Of a stretch of 64,000 nucleotides of DNA, positions 42,453-50,973 are shown piece after piece. Position 1 is the stretch's first letter, and the number at the start of each line of letters is the position of its first letter. The translations under genes were made by a program, and so were the position numbers. This DNA comes from Amycolatopsis mediterranei (GTDB lineage Bacteria; Actinomycetota; Actinomycetes; Mycobacteriales; Pseudonocardiaceae). The notes beneath the pieces are model-generated. The model had not been told where the DNA came from and did not search any database. It was given only the letters and a program-made list of their open reading frames with translations. The stretch is taken from positions 9,550,366 to 9,614,365 of the forward strand of contig NZ_CP100416.1 of assembly GCF_026017845.1 (NCBI RefSeq). The letters run 5' to 3'.

Positions 42453-44180
42453 ATGGCCGAACTCACCCGGCGCACCGTCGCCACCACGGGCGCCGCCGGT
42501 CTCGGACTCCTGCTCTGCACGCCCACCGCGAACGCCCTCGACCGCGCCCTCCGGCTCACGAGCACCCGCTCGGTCACCACCACCGGCACCACGCTCGAAC
42601 AGGTCGCCACCGGCGGGAGCACCAGCACCTACTCGCGCCTGTCCGCCGGCCCCGGCTGGCCGCTGGTCGTCCGGAGCGAGCTCGCCACCCCGAAGAGCGG
42701 CCGGGACGACCGGCGCCGGGCGCTGTCCGCCTTCGTCCAGTTCACCGACCTGCACATCACCGACGCCGAGAGCCCCGCGCGGTTCGAGTACCTGCACCCC
42801 TTCATCGGCTCCGCGCACCGGCCGCAGGAGGCGCTCGGCACCGTCGCCACCAGCGCGCTGGTCGAACGGGTCAACAGCGTGCGGCAAGGCCCGTTCACCG
42901 GGCGGCCGTTCGACCTGATGGTCACCACCGGTGACAACACCGACAACCACGAGCTGATCGAGCTCGACTGGTTCCTCAAGGTCCTCAACGGCGGCACCGT
43001 CACCCCGAACTCCGGCGACGCGAACGCCTACGAAGGCGTCCAGAGCTCCGGCAACGACGAGTACTGGAACCCCTCGATCCCCGGGGTGGGCGGCAAGTAC
43101 TCGGCGAAGGGCTTCCCGCAGGTCCCCGGCCTGCTCGAAGCGGCCATGAAGACCTTCACGGCGCCCGGCCTCGACGTCCCGTGGTTCTGCACCTTCGGCA
43201 ACCACGACGACAGCATCGTCGGCTCCCTGCCGGCGCAGATCCCCGGGATCGACGCCTGGTACACCGGAAAGTACAAGGTGATCGGCAAGGACGAGACCAC
43301 CGCGAAGAAGCTCGCCGACGCCATCAGCAAGCCCGGCGCCGGCGTCCCGGTCGCGGAACTGTTCGGCGGCAGCGGCACCATCCGCGAGATCACGCCGGAC
43401 GCGCGGCGGCGCCCGTTCAGCACCGGCGAGTTCGTCCGCGCCCACCTCGACACCGCCAACACCGGCCCCGGCCCGGCCGGGCACGGCTTCACCAGCGCCA
43501 ACGCCGACGGCCAGAACGTCTACTACACCTTCCGGATCGCGCCGGGCATCACCGGGATCAGCCTCGACACCACCACCGACGCCGGGTTCGCCGACGGCTC
43601 GATCGGGCTCGCGCAGTACTCCTGGGTCGAGTCGACGCTGAAGCGCAACAGCTCGGCGTACTACGACTTCTTCGGCCGCAAGGTCACCCACGCCGTCACC
43701 GACGAGCTGTTCGTGCTCTTCAGCCACCACACCAGCGGCTCGATGGGCAACCTGCTGCCGGACTCGCGCCACCTGCTCGACCCGCGGCTGGACGGCAACG
43801 CCTTCGTCGCGCTGCTCAAGCGGTTCCCGAACGTGCTGGCCTGGGTCAACGGCCACACGCACCTCAACAAGATCACGCCGCACGCCGGGAACACGCCGCA
43901 GCAGGGCTTCTGGGAGATCAACACGGCGTCGCACGTCGACTTCCCGCAGCACGCGCGGATCGTCGAGGTCGCCGACAACGCCGACGGCACGTTGTCGCTG
44001 TTCACCACGCTGATCGAGGCCGAAGCGCCGTACGCCGTGGACTACGGCGACCGGACGCCGCAAGCGCTTGCGTCGCTGTACCGCGAGCTGTCCTACAACG
44101 ACATCCACGTCGACCTCGGCCGGGTCGGCGCGGCCGAGGACCACAACACCGAACTGCTGCTCGTCAACCCGCTGAGCTGA
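42453..44180 (+). CDS. Tat-secreted metallophosphoesterase, TIGR03767 type
   Basis: This 575-residue protein has a Tat signal (ELTRRTVATTGAAGLGLLL, cleaved near residue 32 at TANA). The calcineurin-like metal motifs are all present: FTDLHITD, TTGDNTDN, TFGNHDD, FSHHTSG and NGHTHLN. The ordering fits the actinobacterial metallophosphoesterase family described as TIGR03767. It is probably exported to the cell surface or medium to release phosphate from an unknown ester. I chose ATG 42453 because the Tat motif follows at once. It appears to be transcribed alone. Confidence 0.87.
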   Translation: MAELTRRTVATTGAAGLGLLLCTPTANALDRALRLTSTRSVTTTGTTLEQVATGGSTSTYSRLSAGPGWPLVVRSELATPKSGRDDRRRALSAFVQFTDLHITDAESPARFEYLHPFIGSAHRPQEALGTVATSALVERVNSVRQGPFTGRPFDLMVTTGDNTDNHELIELDWFLKVLNGGTVTPNSGDANAYEGVQSSGNDEYWNPSIPGVGGKYSAKGFPQVPGLLEAAMKTFTAPGLDVPWFCTFGNHDDSIVGSLPAQIPGIDAWYTGKYKVIGKDETTAKKLADAISKPGAGVPVAELFGGSGTIREITPDARRRPFSTGEFVRAHLDTANTGPGPAGHGFTSANADGQNVYYTFRIAPGITGISLDTTTDAGFADGSIGLAQYSWVESTLKRNSSAYYDFFGRKVTHAVTDELFVLFSHHTSGSMGNLLPDSRHLLDPRLDGNAFVALLKRFPNVLAWVNGHTHLNKITPHAGNTPQQGFWEINTASHVDFPQHARIVEVADNADGTLSLFTTLIEAEAPYAVDYGDRTPQALASLYRELSYNDIHVDLGRVGAAEDHNTELLLVNPLS

Positions 44181-44236
44181 GCGCGTTACGCCGGAGGTAA
44201 TCGCCCGGCGGTGGATATTCGGGCAAGCTGCCGGGC

Positions 44237-44638
44237 ATGACCGATCCCGAGGGCACCCAGCTGTTCCACCGCTCGATGCCGTTTTCCGAACGCCTCGGCG
44301 TCGAGGTCCTGGAGCACGGGCGCGAGCTCGTCCGCAGCCGGCTGAAGTGGGACGAGAGCCTCTGCACGCTCGGCGGCGCGCTGCACGGGGGCGCGCTCAT
44401 GGCGCTGGCCGACTCGACCGGCGCCGTGTGCGCGTTCCTCAACCTGCCCGAGGGCGGCCAGGGCACGACGACCGTCGAATCGAAGACGAACTTCCTGCGC
44501 GCGGTGCGTTCGGGCTACGCCGTTGCGTCGTCCAGACCACTGCACGCGGGCCGCAAGTTCGTCGTGGTGGAGACCGAAATCCACGACGACGACGGCAAGT
44601 TGGTCGCGAAAGTGACACAGACGCAGGCCGTCCTTTAG
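44237..44638 (+). CDS. PaaI-type hotdog thioesterase
   Basis: This 133-residue protein has the hotdog fold pattern of acyl-CoA thioesterases. Key segments are LCTLGGALHGGALMALADSTGAVCAFLN, where the HGG turn and Asp are expected at the active site, and GTTTVESKTNFLRAVRSGYAVASS. It should hydrolyse a small aryl- or acyl-CoA. It has no operon partner; 71 bases separate it from the next gene. Confidence 0.88.
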   Translation: MTDPEGTQLFHRSMPFSERLGVEVLEHGRELVRSRLKWDESLCTLGGALHGGALMALADSTGAVCAFLNLPEGGQGTTTVESKTNFLRAVRSGYAVASSRPLHAGRKFVVVETEIHDDDGKLVAKVTQTQAVL

Positions 44639-44709
44639 GTACCTGTTTACAGACAGGGCCGGAACGGCGAAAATCCCTGGCTACTGGGTGGGCCGATCAG
44701 GGAGCCGGG

Positions 44710-45972
44710 ATGCGCGTACGCGAGTTGTTCACCTTATTGTCAGTGGTCGTGTTGTCTGCGGTAACCGCGCAGGTCGCCGAGGCCGGGCCCGTCCACCCGC
44801 GCGACGACGAGGCGATCGACTACCACGAGTGGACCGGCGGCCGCTTCCACGAAGGCGGCTTCGCCGGGCTCGCGCTCACCCACGACGGCCTGCGCCTGAC
44901 CCACCCGATCGGCACGGTGGAGCACACCGAGCCGGAGCTGGGCACGACGAGAACTTACGAGTACGGCCAGTGGACGTCACCGGCGTACCGGCCGGGCTTC
45001 GGCGCGACGCAGCTGGTCGCGTCGTGGAACGCGAAGACGCCTGCGAAGACCTGGCTGCAGGTCGAGGTGCAGGGCCGGACATCGGCGAACGCCGAAACCG
45101 CGTGGTACGTGCTCGGCCGCTGGGCCAGCGGCGACGCCGACATCCTGCGCACCAGCGTCGACGGCCAGGACGACGCGAACGCGCTGGTCGACGTCGACAC
45201 GCTGGTCATGAAGGCCGGCGTGACGCTGAAGTCGTACCACCTCCGGGTCAGTCTCTACCGCGAAGCCGGCTCGGGCGCGACGCCGTCGGTGAGCCTGCTG
45301 GGCGCGATGACTTCGGCCGTTCCGGACCGCTTCGAGGTGCAGCCGACGAAGCCCGGGCGGGCCACCGGGATCGAGCTGAAGGTGCCCGCGTACGCGCAGA
45401 ACCTCCACAAGGGACAGTTCCCGCAGTACGGCGGGGGCGGCGAAGCCTGGTGCAGCCCGACCTCGACCGAGATGGTCGCCGAGTACTGGGGCAAGAAGCC
45501 GTCGGCGGCGGAGATGGCGTGGATCCCGGCGGACTACGTCGACCCGCAGGTGGCGTTCGCGGCGCGCTACACCTACGACCACGCCTACGACGGCACCGGG
45601 AACTGGCCGTTCAACACGGCCTATGCGGCGTCGCGCGGGCTGCGCGGCCACATCACGCGGCTGCATTCGCTGAACGAGCTGGAGACCTACATCGCGCGCG
45701 GCATCCCGGTGATCACGTCGCAGTCGTTCCTGTCGTCGGAGCTCGACGGCGCCGGCTACGGGACGGCGGGCCACATCATGGTCGTCGTCGGCTTCACCAA
45801 GGACGGCGACGTGATCGCGAACGACCCGGCCTCCAGCAGCAACGACCGGGTGCGCAACGTCTACAAGCGGGACCAGTTCGAGAAGATCTGGCAGCGGACG
45901 AAGCGCTACCGCGCGGACGGCAGCGTCGCCGGCGGCCCCGGCGGCATCGCGTACATCATCACGCCGGCTTGA
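44710..45972 (+). CDS. Secreted C39-family-like peptidase
   Basis: This 420-residue protein begins MRVRELFTLLSVVVLSAVTAQVAEA, a signal peptide cleaved near residue 25. An N-terminal beta-rich region (about 30-215) is followed by a papain-like domain. The catalytic Cys lies in GGEAWCSPTSTEMVAEYWG and the His in YGTAGHIMVVVGF, with NDPAS following, which is the layout of peptidase C39-like family 2. It is exported and probably cuts peptides or an isopeptide at the surface. I chose ATG 44710 because the signal peptide follows it; the longer frame is a shadow. Confidence 0.85.
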   Translation: MRVRELFTLLSVVVLSAVTAQVAEAGPVHPRDDEAIDYHEWTGGRFHEGGFAGLALTHDGLRLTHPIGTVEHTEPELGTTRTYEYGQWTSPAYRPGFGATQLVASWNAKTPAKTWLQVEVQGRTSANAETAWYVLGRWASGDADILRTSVDGQDDANALVDVDTLVMKAGVTLKSYHLRVSLYREAGSGATPSVSLLGAMTSAVPDRFEVQPTKPGRATGIELKVPAYAQNLHKGQFPQYGGGGEAWCSPTSTEMVAEYWGKKPSAAEMAWIPADYVDPQVAFAARYTYDHAYDGTGNWPFNTAYAASRGLRGHITRLHSLNELETYIARGIPVITSQSFLSSELDGAGYGTAGHIMVVVGFTKDGDVIANDPASSSNDRVRNVYKRDQFEKIWQRTKRYRADGSVAGGPGGIAYIITPA

Positions 45973-46010
45973 CGGGTTCGGCGGGGCGCCTCGCCGGCGC
46001 CCCGCCGGAC

Positions 46011-46460
46011 TCACCAGGTCTTGCCGGCCTGTTCCCGGATCGCGCGGTTGATCCGGTTGAAGAAACCGGTGAGCGCGATGTGCAGGACGATCGCGGACAG
46101 CTGCTGCTCGTCGAAGTGCCCGGCGGCGGCCGCCCAGATCTCGTCGGTCACGCCCGGCTGCCCGTCCTGGATCCGGGTGGCGGCTTCGGTCAGCGCGAGC
46201 GCGGCGCGCTCCGGCTCGGTGAAGAACGGCGTCTCGCGCCAGGTGACGACGCTGTGCAGCCGGTCGTCGGTCTCGCCCTGCCGCTTCGCCGCCTGCACAC
46301 CGGCGTAGGTGCACGGGGCGCAGCCGTTGATCTGGCTGGCCCGCAGGTGGACCAGCTCCAGCAGCAGCGGATCGACGCCGGCGGCGTGCACCACCTTGAA
46401 CAGCTGCTGGACCGCCCCGGTCACGTCGGGATCGCTGCGGGTCTTCAGCCGTGGTTCCAT
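46011..46460 (-). CDS. Carboxymuconolactone decarboxylase/AhpD-like protein
   Basis: This 149-residue protein belongs to the AhpD-like alkylhydroperoxidase group. The redox pair CxxC is visible in INGCAPCTYAGV, followed by a conserved His-free helix and the ETPFFTEPERAALALTEAATRI region. Such proteins act as antioxidant disulfide reductases or have unknown roles. It is divergent from a SigJ/ECF41-type sigma factor, a pairing that is characteristic of ECF41 loci, and is probably the target of that sigma factor. Confidence 0.9.
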   Translation of the reverse strand: MEPRLKTRSDPDVTGAVQQLFKVVHAAGVDPLLLELVHLRASQINGCAPCTYAGVQAAKRQGETDDRLHSVVTWRETPFFTEPERAALALTEAATRIQDGQPGVTDEIWAAAAGHFDEQQLSAIVLHIALTGFFNRINRAIREQAGKTW

Positions 46461-46537
46461 CGGTCCTCCATCGGTTACCTGTGCCCCTCCGGGCTCGTCA
46501 TGTCCACGACGGAGCAGGAGCGAGGAAGGTAACGAGC

Positions 46538-47401
46538 ATGACCGACACGCTGGCCGAGAGGTTCGAAGCGCAGCGCGACCGGCTGCGCGCGGTGGCCCAC
46601 CGCGTGCTCGGTTCGCACGCCGACGCCGAGGACGTGGTGCAGGAGGCCTGGCTGCGGCTGTCGCGCCAGGACGCGGCGTCGATCGAGAACCTCGACGGCT
46701 GGCTGACGACGGTGGTCGGCCGGATCAGCCTGGACGTGCTGCGCGCGCGGAAGTCCCGCCCCGAGGCGCCGTACGAAGAGATCGTCGTGACGGCCGACGA
46801 CAGCGCCTCCCCGGGCGAGAACGCGGAGCTGGCGGATTCGGTGGGGCTGGCGCTGCTGGTGGTGCTGGAGTCACTCGGCCCGAGCGAGCGGCTGGCGTTC
46901 GTGCTGCACGACCTGTTCGCGGTGCCGTTCGAGGAGATCGCCCGGATTCTCGGCAAGTCCACGGCAGCGGCCAAGATGCTCGCCAGCCGGGCCCGCCGCA
47001 AGGTCCGCACGCCGTCGCCGTCACCGGCCGGGTCGTTGCAGAGGGAGGTGGTCCAGGCCTTCCTGACGGCGGCCCGCGACGGCGACTTCGAGCAACTGCT
47101 GCGCGTGCTCGACCCGGACGTGCGTTTGACGGTCGACACGCCGGACGGAGTGGTGGTGGTCCTGGGAGCGACGAACGTGGCGGCGGGCGCCCGCATCGGC
47201 GCGGCAGCGGGCGGCCGCGCGGTGTTCGTCGGCGGCTTGCCCGGCGTGGTGGCGTGGCGCGAGGACGGGACACCGATGTCGGTGGTGGCGTTCACGGTGG
47301 TGGACGGGCGGATCGTGAGCATCGCGTCGGTGGCGGACCCGGTGAAGCTCGCGTCGATGGAGCTCCCGGAGCCGCCGGAAACTGTCGGTGGTGCTCGGTA
47401 A
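46538..47401 (+). CDS. ECF sigma factor with SnoaL-like C-terminus, SigJ/ECF41 type
   Basis: This 287-residue sigma factor has sigma-70 regions 2 (about 10-75: HRVLGSHADAEDVVQEAWLRL, TTVVGRISLDVLRARKSR) and 4 (about 105-160: LAFVLHDLFAVPFEEIARILGKSTAAAKMLASRARRKV). A fused SnoaL/NTF2-like domain (about 175-280) follows; in ECF41 proteins this extension controls activity in place of an anti-sigma factor. ATG 46538 with GAGGAAGG was chosen. I looked for the ECF41 TGTCACA/CGTC promoter between it and the AhpD-like gene and did not find a good match, only a CGTC at 46496. Confidence 0.9.
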   Translation: MTDTLAERFEAQRDRLRAVAHRVLGSHADAEDVVQEAWLRLSRQDAASIENLDGWLTTVVGRISLDVLRARKSRPEAPYEEIVVTADDSASPGENAELADSVGLALLVVLESLGPSERLAFVLHDLFAVPFEEIARILGKSTAAAKMLASRARRKVRTPSPSPAGSLQREVVQAFLTAARDGDFEQLLRVLDPDVRLTVDTPDGVVVVLGATNVAAGARIGAAAGGRAVFVGGLPGVVAWREDGTPMSVVAFTVVDGRIVSIASVADPVKLASMELPEPPETVGGAR

Positions 47402-47499
47402 GCTGGAATCCGGGGGCCGGAGGTCCGCATGGTTCGCCGAGCGTGCGCACCAGGAGGAGCACCGGCCGCCGAGCGGCAGCCCACGTCACCAGCCTCGTC

Positions 47500-47518
47500 A
47501 GTTGCGCAAAACGCAACT
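47500..47518. promoter_or_regulatory. Operator-like palindrome upstream of mscR
   Basis: AGTTGCG-CAAAA-CGCAACT is a perfect 7-5-7 inverted repeat, followed at once by a third GTTGCG (47520-47525). It lies 105 bases upstream of the mscR ATG in a 221-base interval that holds no gene. It could be an operator for a regulator of formaldehyde detoxification. Confidence 0.5.
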
Positions 47519-47622
47519 CGTTGCGTCTTCACCACCGAACCTCACTCCTGCGGATGTCGCCATCGCCGCATGATCCGTGATTAGCTGCGGTCGACCAGCA
47601 GCGCAGCCGGAAGGTGGTTCGA

Positions 47623-48720
47623 ATGCCGTACGAGGTCCAGGGGGTTGTTTCGCGGGCGAAGGGCGAGCCCGTCTCGCTGGAGACCGTCCTCGTGCCCGAT
47701 CCCGGTCCCGGCGAAGCCGTCGTGAACGTCCAGGCCTGCGGGGTCTGCCACACCGACCTGCACTACCGCGAAGGCGGGATCAACGACGAATTCCCGTTCC
47801 TGCTCGGCCACGAGGCCGCCGGGGTCGTCGAGGCCGTCGGCGAAGGCGTCACCGATCTCGAGCCGGGCGACTACGTCATCCTCAACTGGCGCGCCGTCTG
47901 CGGCACCTGCCGGGCCTGCAAGCGCGGCAAGCCGTGGTACTGCTTCTCGACCTTCAACGCCGCCCAGCCGATGACCCTCCAGGACGGCACCAAGCTGTCG
48001 CCCGCCCTCGGCATCGGCGCCTTCCTCGAGAAAACCCTTGTCCACAGCGGACAGTGCACGAAGGTCGACAGGGCAGCCGAGCCCGCCGTTGCCGGGCTGC
48101 TCGGCTGCGGTGTCATGGCCGGGCTGGGTGCGGCCATCAACACCGGCGCCGTCACGCGCGGTGACTCGGTCGCGGTCATCGGCTGCGGTGGTGTCGGGGA
48201 CGCCGCCATCGCCGGCGCGAAGCTGGCCGGCGCCACCACCATCATCGCGATCGACCGGGACGACCGGAAGCTCGACTGGGCCAGGGACTTCGGCGCCACG
48301 CACACCGTGAACAGCACGAACCTCACCGAGGCGCAGGTCGTCGAGGCGATGCAGGACGCGACGCACACCTTCGGCCCCGACGTCGTCATCGACGCGGTCG
48401 GCCGCCCCGAAACCTGGCGGCAGGCGTTCTACGGGCGCGACCTGGCCGGCACGGTCGTGCTCGTCGGCGTCCCGACGCCGGACATGCGGCTGAACGACCT
48501 GCCGCTGATCGACTTCTTCTCGCGCGGCGGCTCGCTCAAGTCGTCGTGGTACGGCGACTGCCTGCCCAGCCGGGACTTCCCGATGCTCGTCGACCTCTAC
48601 CTGCAGGGCCGGCTGCCGCTCGACAAGTTCGTCACCGAGCGCATCGGCGTCGACGGCGTCGAGCAGGCCTTCGAGCGGATGCACCACGGTGACGTCCTGC
48701 GCAGCGTGGTGACGTTCTGA
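47623..48720 (+). CDS. mscR: S-(hydroxymethyl)mycothiol dehydrogenase
   Basis: This 365-residue zinc enzyme oxidises the mycothiol-formaldehyde adduct with NAD and also reduces S-nitrosomycothiol. It closely follows the mycobacterial MscR sequence from memory: GVVSRAKGEPVSLETV, ACGVCHTDLHYREGGIND, NWRAVCGTCRACKRGKP, VHSGQCTKVD, CGVMAGLGAAINTG and the C-terminal KSSWYGDCLPSRDFP. Catalytic Cys42 and the structural Cys cluster are present. I chose ATG 47623, behind AAGGTGG. The gene shows that the host uses mycothiol. It overlaps or abuts a GGCT-like gene. Confidence 0.95.
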   Translation: MPYEVQGVVSRAKGEPVSLETVLVPDPGPGEAVVNVQACGVCHTDLHYREGGINDEFPFLLGHEAAGVVEAVGEGVTDLEPGDYVILNWRAVCGTCRACKRGKPWYCFSTFNAAQPMTLQDGTKLSPALGIGAFLEKTLVHSGQCTKVDRAAEPAVAGLLGCGVMAGLGAAINTGAVTRGDSVAVIGCGGVGDAAIAGAKLAGATTIIAIDRDDRKLDWARDFGATHTVNSTNLTEAQVVEAMQDATHTFGPDVVIDAVGRPETWRQAFYGRDLAGTVVLVGVPTPDMRLNDLPLIDFFSRGGSLKSSWYGDCLPSRDFPMLVDLYLQGRLPLDKFVTERIGVDGVEQAFERMHHGDVLRSVVTF

Positions 48721-49340
48721 CCCTCTTCACCGACGACGAGTACCCGGCCGAGCCCTACCCGGGCGCCCGGCCGGGCCACTCGTTCGTGCACGTCGACGGC
48801 GTCGGGCACCCGCTCGACGCCGCGCCGGACGGCTGGCGAGACCGGATGGCCGTGCTGGCCTACGGCTCGAACGCGAACCCGTCGAAGATCACCTGGCTGC
48901 GTGCCCGGCTCGGCCTCGAAGGCCCGGTCGTCGTGGCGCACGCACGCTGCGCCGGGCTGGCCGCGGTGTGGGCGGCCGGCTTCCGCGTGGTCGACGACCA
49001 GCGCCCGGCCACCCTCACCGCGTTGCCGGGCGTCGAAGAGCACGCCATCTGGTTCGTGACGCCGGACCAGCTCGCCGTCCTCGACCGCTGCGAAGGCCGC
49101 GGCACCCGCTACCACCTGGCCCGGCTGACCGAGCCCGACATCACCCTCGAAGACGGCACGCGCCTGATCGACGTCCACACCTACGTCGGCGCCGCGCCGA
49201 TCCGCTATCCCCTGCTGGTCGACGGCGCGCCGGTGCGCACCTCCGACGTTCCGCAGACCGAAGCGGCCCGGCTCGACGGCGTCGCGGCCGACGGCCACGG
49301 CGTGCCTTGCGAGGTCGTCACACCAGCTTTCCCGGGTTGA
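48717..49340 (+). CDS. Gamma-glutamylcyclotransferase-like protein
   Basis: The protein has the GGCT/AIG2-type signature VLAYGSNANPSK and a candidate catalytic Glu in LDRCEGRGTRYH. Protein-like sequence continues upstream of the first canonical start (GTG 48786) back to the mscR stop: TLFTDDEYPAEPYPGARPGHSFVH. The only start at that point is CTG 48717, in a CTGA overlap with the mscR stop, analogous to ATGA/GTGA overlaps elsewhere in the window. So I annotate 207 residues with a possible CTG start; the conservative model begins at 48786 (184 residues). Its place behind mscR suggests a link to thiol or glutamyl chemistry, but this is inference. The last 23 bases overlap the convergent flavoprotein gene. 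Confidence 0.72.
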   Translation: MTLFTDDEYPAEPYPGARPGHSFVHVDGVGHPLDAAPDGWRDRMAVLAYGSNANPSKITWLRARLGLEGPVVVAHARCAGLAAVWAAGFRVVDDQRPATLTALPGVEEHAIWFVTPDQLAVLDRCEGRGTRYHLARLTEPDITLEDGTRLIDVHTYVGAAPIRYPLLVDGAPVRTSDVPQTEAARLDGVAADGHGVPCEVVTPAFPG

Positions 49341-50937
49341 GGATCCCGGTCGGGTCCACCGCGGACTTGGCCGCGCGCAGCACTTCGACGCCCAGCGCAC
49401 CGATCTCCGCGCTCAGGTACGGCGCGTGGTCGACGCCGACGGCGTGGTGGTGCGAGATCGTGCCCAACCCGGCGATCGCCTCGCAGGCCGCCGCCTTCGC
49501 GCGCTGCCACTGGCCGGCCGGGTCGGCTTCGTCTCGGGCCGTCAGCACCGTGAAGTAGAGCGACGCACCGGTTTCGTAGGCGTGCGAAATGTGGCACATG
49601 ATGATGGCTTTGCCCAAAGCGGCCGTCAGCGCCGCGCGGACGTCGTCGCGCAATTCGTCCACATTGGACCAATAGGCGGCCGTCTCGAGCGTCTCGACGC
49701 AGATGCCCATGTCCAGCAACGTGTCCCGCTGCCGGGGCCCGGCGAACCGGCCGTGCCGCCACGATTCGCCGAGGGCCTTCCCGACGCGCACGGCACCCGA
49801 GGCTTTCAGCCGCCGAGCCGTCTCACGGCGGCGCAGCGCCACATCGTGCGCGGTGCCTTCCCAGCCCACGATGAGGAAACACGGCCGCCGCACGCCCCTT
49901 GCGGCGAGGTAACGACGCAGTGCCGCCGTCTTCACCCCCGCGTTCAGCGCGAGCGACACCTCCGTTTCGTCCACATCGGACAGCCGGGTGACGTCGGCGA
50001 GCGCGTGGTGCTGCGCGAGGTCCCGCACCGCTTCGGCGCCGGCGGTCCAGCCCGGCAGCGCGTAGCCCTCGTAGCGCCGGACCGGCGGCGCCGGCCGCAC
50101 CCGCAGCGCGACTTCGGTGATCACGCCGAGCGTGCCCTCGCTGCCGATCGCGAGCTGGCGCAGGTCCGGCCCGGCCGCGGACGCCGGGGCGACGCCGAGC
50201 TTCCACGGGCCGCGCGGGGTGGCCAGCCGCACGCCGGTGACCATGTCCTCGAACCGCCCGTAGCCCGACGACGCCTGGCCGGCCGAGCGCGTCGCCGCGA
50301 AGCCGCCGATCGTGGCGCGCTCGAACGACTGCGGGACGTGCCCGAGCGTCAGGCCGTGCCCGGCGAGCAGCCGCTCGGCTTCGGGCCCGCGGACGCCCGC
50401 CTGCAGGACGGCGATGCGCGACTCGGCGTCCACCGACACCAGCGCGTCGAGCCGGACGAGGTCCAGCGCGATCACCGACGTCTTCTCACCGCGCAGGGCG
50501 GCGACGCCGCCGACCACCGACGTTCCACCGCCGAAGGGCACGACGCCGACGTCGTGCCGGACGCAGACGTCGAGCACGGCCTGGACCTCGTCCGGATCGG
50601 CGGGCAGCACGACCGCGTCGGGCACCGGGAAGTCCACTGTGGGACGGCGGCGCCGCACGAGGTCGAGGTAGGACAGCCCGGTCGCCCGCGCGAGCCGGGC
50701 CGGGGCGTCGACCAGCACGTTCTCCGCGCCGACCACTTCAGCAAGCGCTTCCTCAGCAGGTTTTGCCAGTTTCGGTGACGGTATTTCCACCGGCAAATCG
50801 GCCGTCGGAGCAGCACCGGGGGCCGTCTGGCCTATACGCTGTTCAAGCCACCTGGCCGCACGCGCGGGCAGCGGGGCGGCGCCGGCGGCTTCCTCGGTCC
50901 AGGACCGGCGGAGGCGGTGGTCAATAAGAGCGTTCAC
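49318..50937 (-). CDS. FAD-binding oxidase, alkyl-DHAP-synthase-like
   Basis: This 539-residue flavoprotein (GTG start) has the PCMH-type FAD domain (about 100-290: VLPADPDEVQAVLDVCVRHDVGVVPFGGGTSVVGGV and the FAD loop GLTLGHVPQSFERATIGGFAATRSAGQASSGYGRFEDMVTGV) and a C-terminal FAD-oxidase domain ending LRAAKSAVDPTGILNPGKL. It resembles alkyldihydroxyacetone-phosphate synthase and the M. tuberculosis flavoprotein Rv2251. The substrate is not certain. It is divergent from a TetR regulator with only 16 bases between starts, and overlaps the convergent GGCT-like gene. Confidence 0.9.
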   Translation of the reverse strand: MNALIDHRLRRSWTEEAAGAAPLPARAARWLEQRIGQTAPGAAPTADLPVEIPSPKLAKPAEEALAEVVGAENVLVDAPARLARATGLSYLDLVRRRRPTVDFPVPDAVVLPADPDEVQAVLDVCVRHDVGVVPFGGGTSVVGGVAALRGEKTSVIALDLVRLDALVSVDAESRIAVLQAGVRGPEAERLLAGHGLTLGHVPQSFERATIGGFAATRSAGQASSGYGRFEDMVTGVRLATPRGPWKLGVAPASAAGPDLRQLAIGSEGTLGVITEVALRVRPAPPVRRYEGYALPGWTAGAEAVRDLAQHHALADVTRLSDVDETEVSLALNAGVKTAALRRYLAARGVRRPCFLIVGWEGTAHDVALRRRETARRLKASGAVRVGKALGESWRHGRFAGPRQRDTLLDMGICVETLETAAYWSNVDELRDDVRAALTAALGKAIIMCHISHAYETGASLYFTVLTARDEADPAGQWQRAKAAACEAIAGLGTISHHHAVGVDHAPYLSAEIGALGVEVLRAAKSAVDPTGILNPGKLV

Positions 50938-50944
50938 GACTACA

Positions 50945-50973
50945 GTGTGACATATGGACGTTAAACGTCACAC
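50945..50973. promoter_or_regulatory. Operator-like repeats over the TetR start codon
   Basis: GTGTGAC (50945-50951) and GTCACAC (50967-50973) form a perfect inverted repeat. Inside it, GACGTT-A-AACGTC (50957-50969) is a perfect 6-1-6 palindrome. The ATG of the TetR gene (50954-50956) lies within the repeat, so a repressor here would block both divergent genes. With so short a gap, the TetR gene may be leaderless. Confidence 0.6.

Noticed and set aside
44060..44075. CGCAAGCGCTTGCG palindrome resembling the TetR operator at 34641
   Set aside because: It lies inside the metallophosphoesterase coding sequence, where alanine and arginine codons easily produce such palindromes.
42387..44144. 585-codon minus-strand frame opposite the metallophosphoesterase
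   Set aside because: It is a low-complexity valine/arginine/glycine-rich shadow of a gene with clear motifs on the plus strand.
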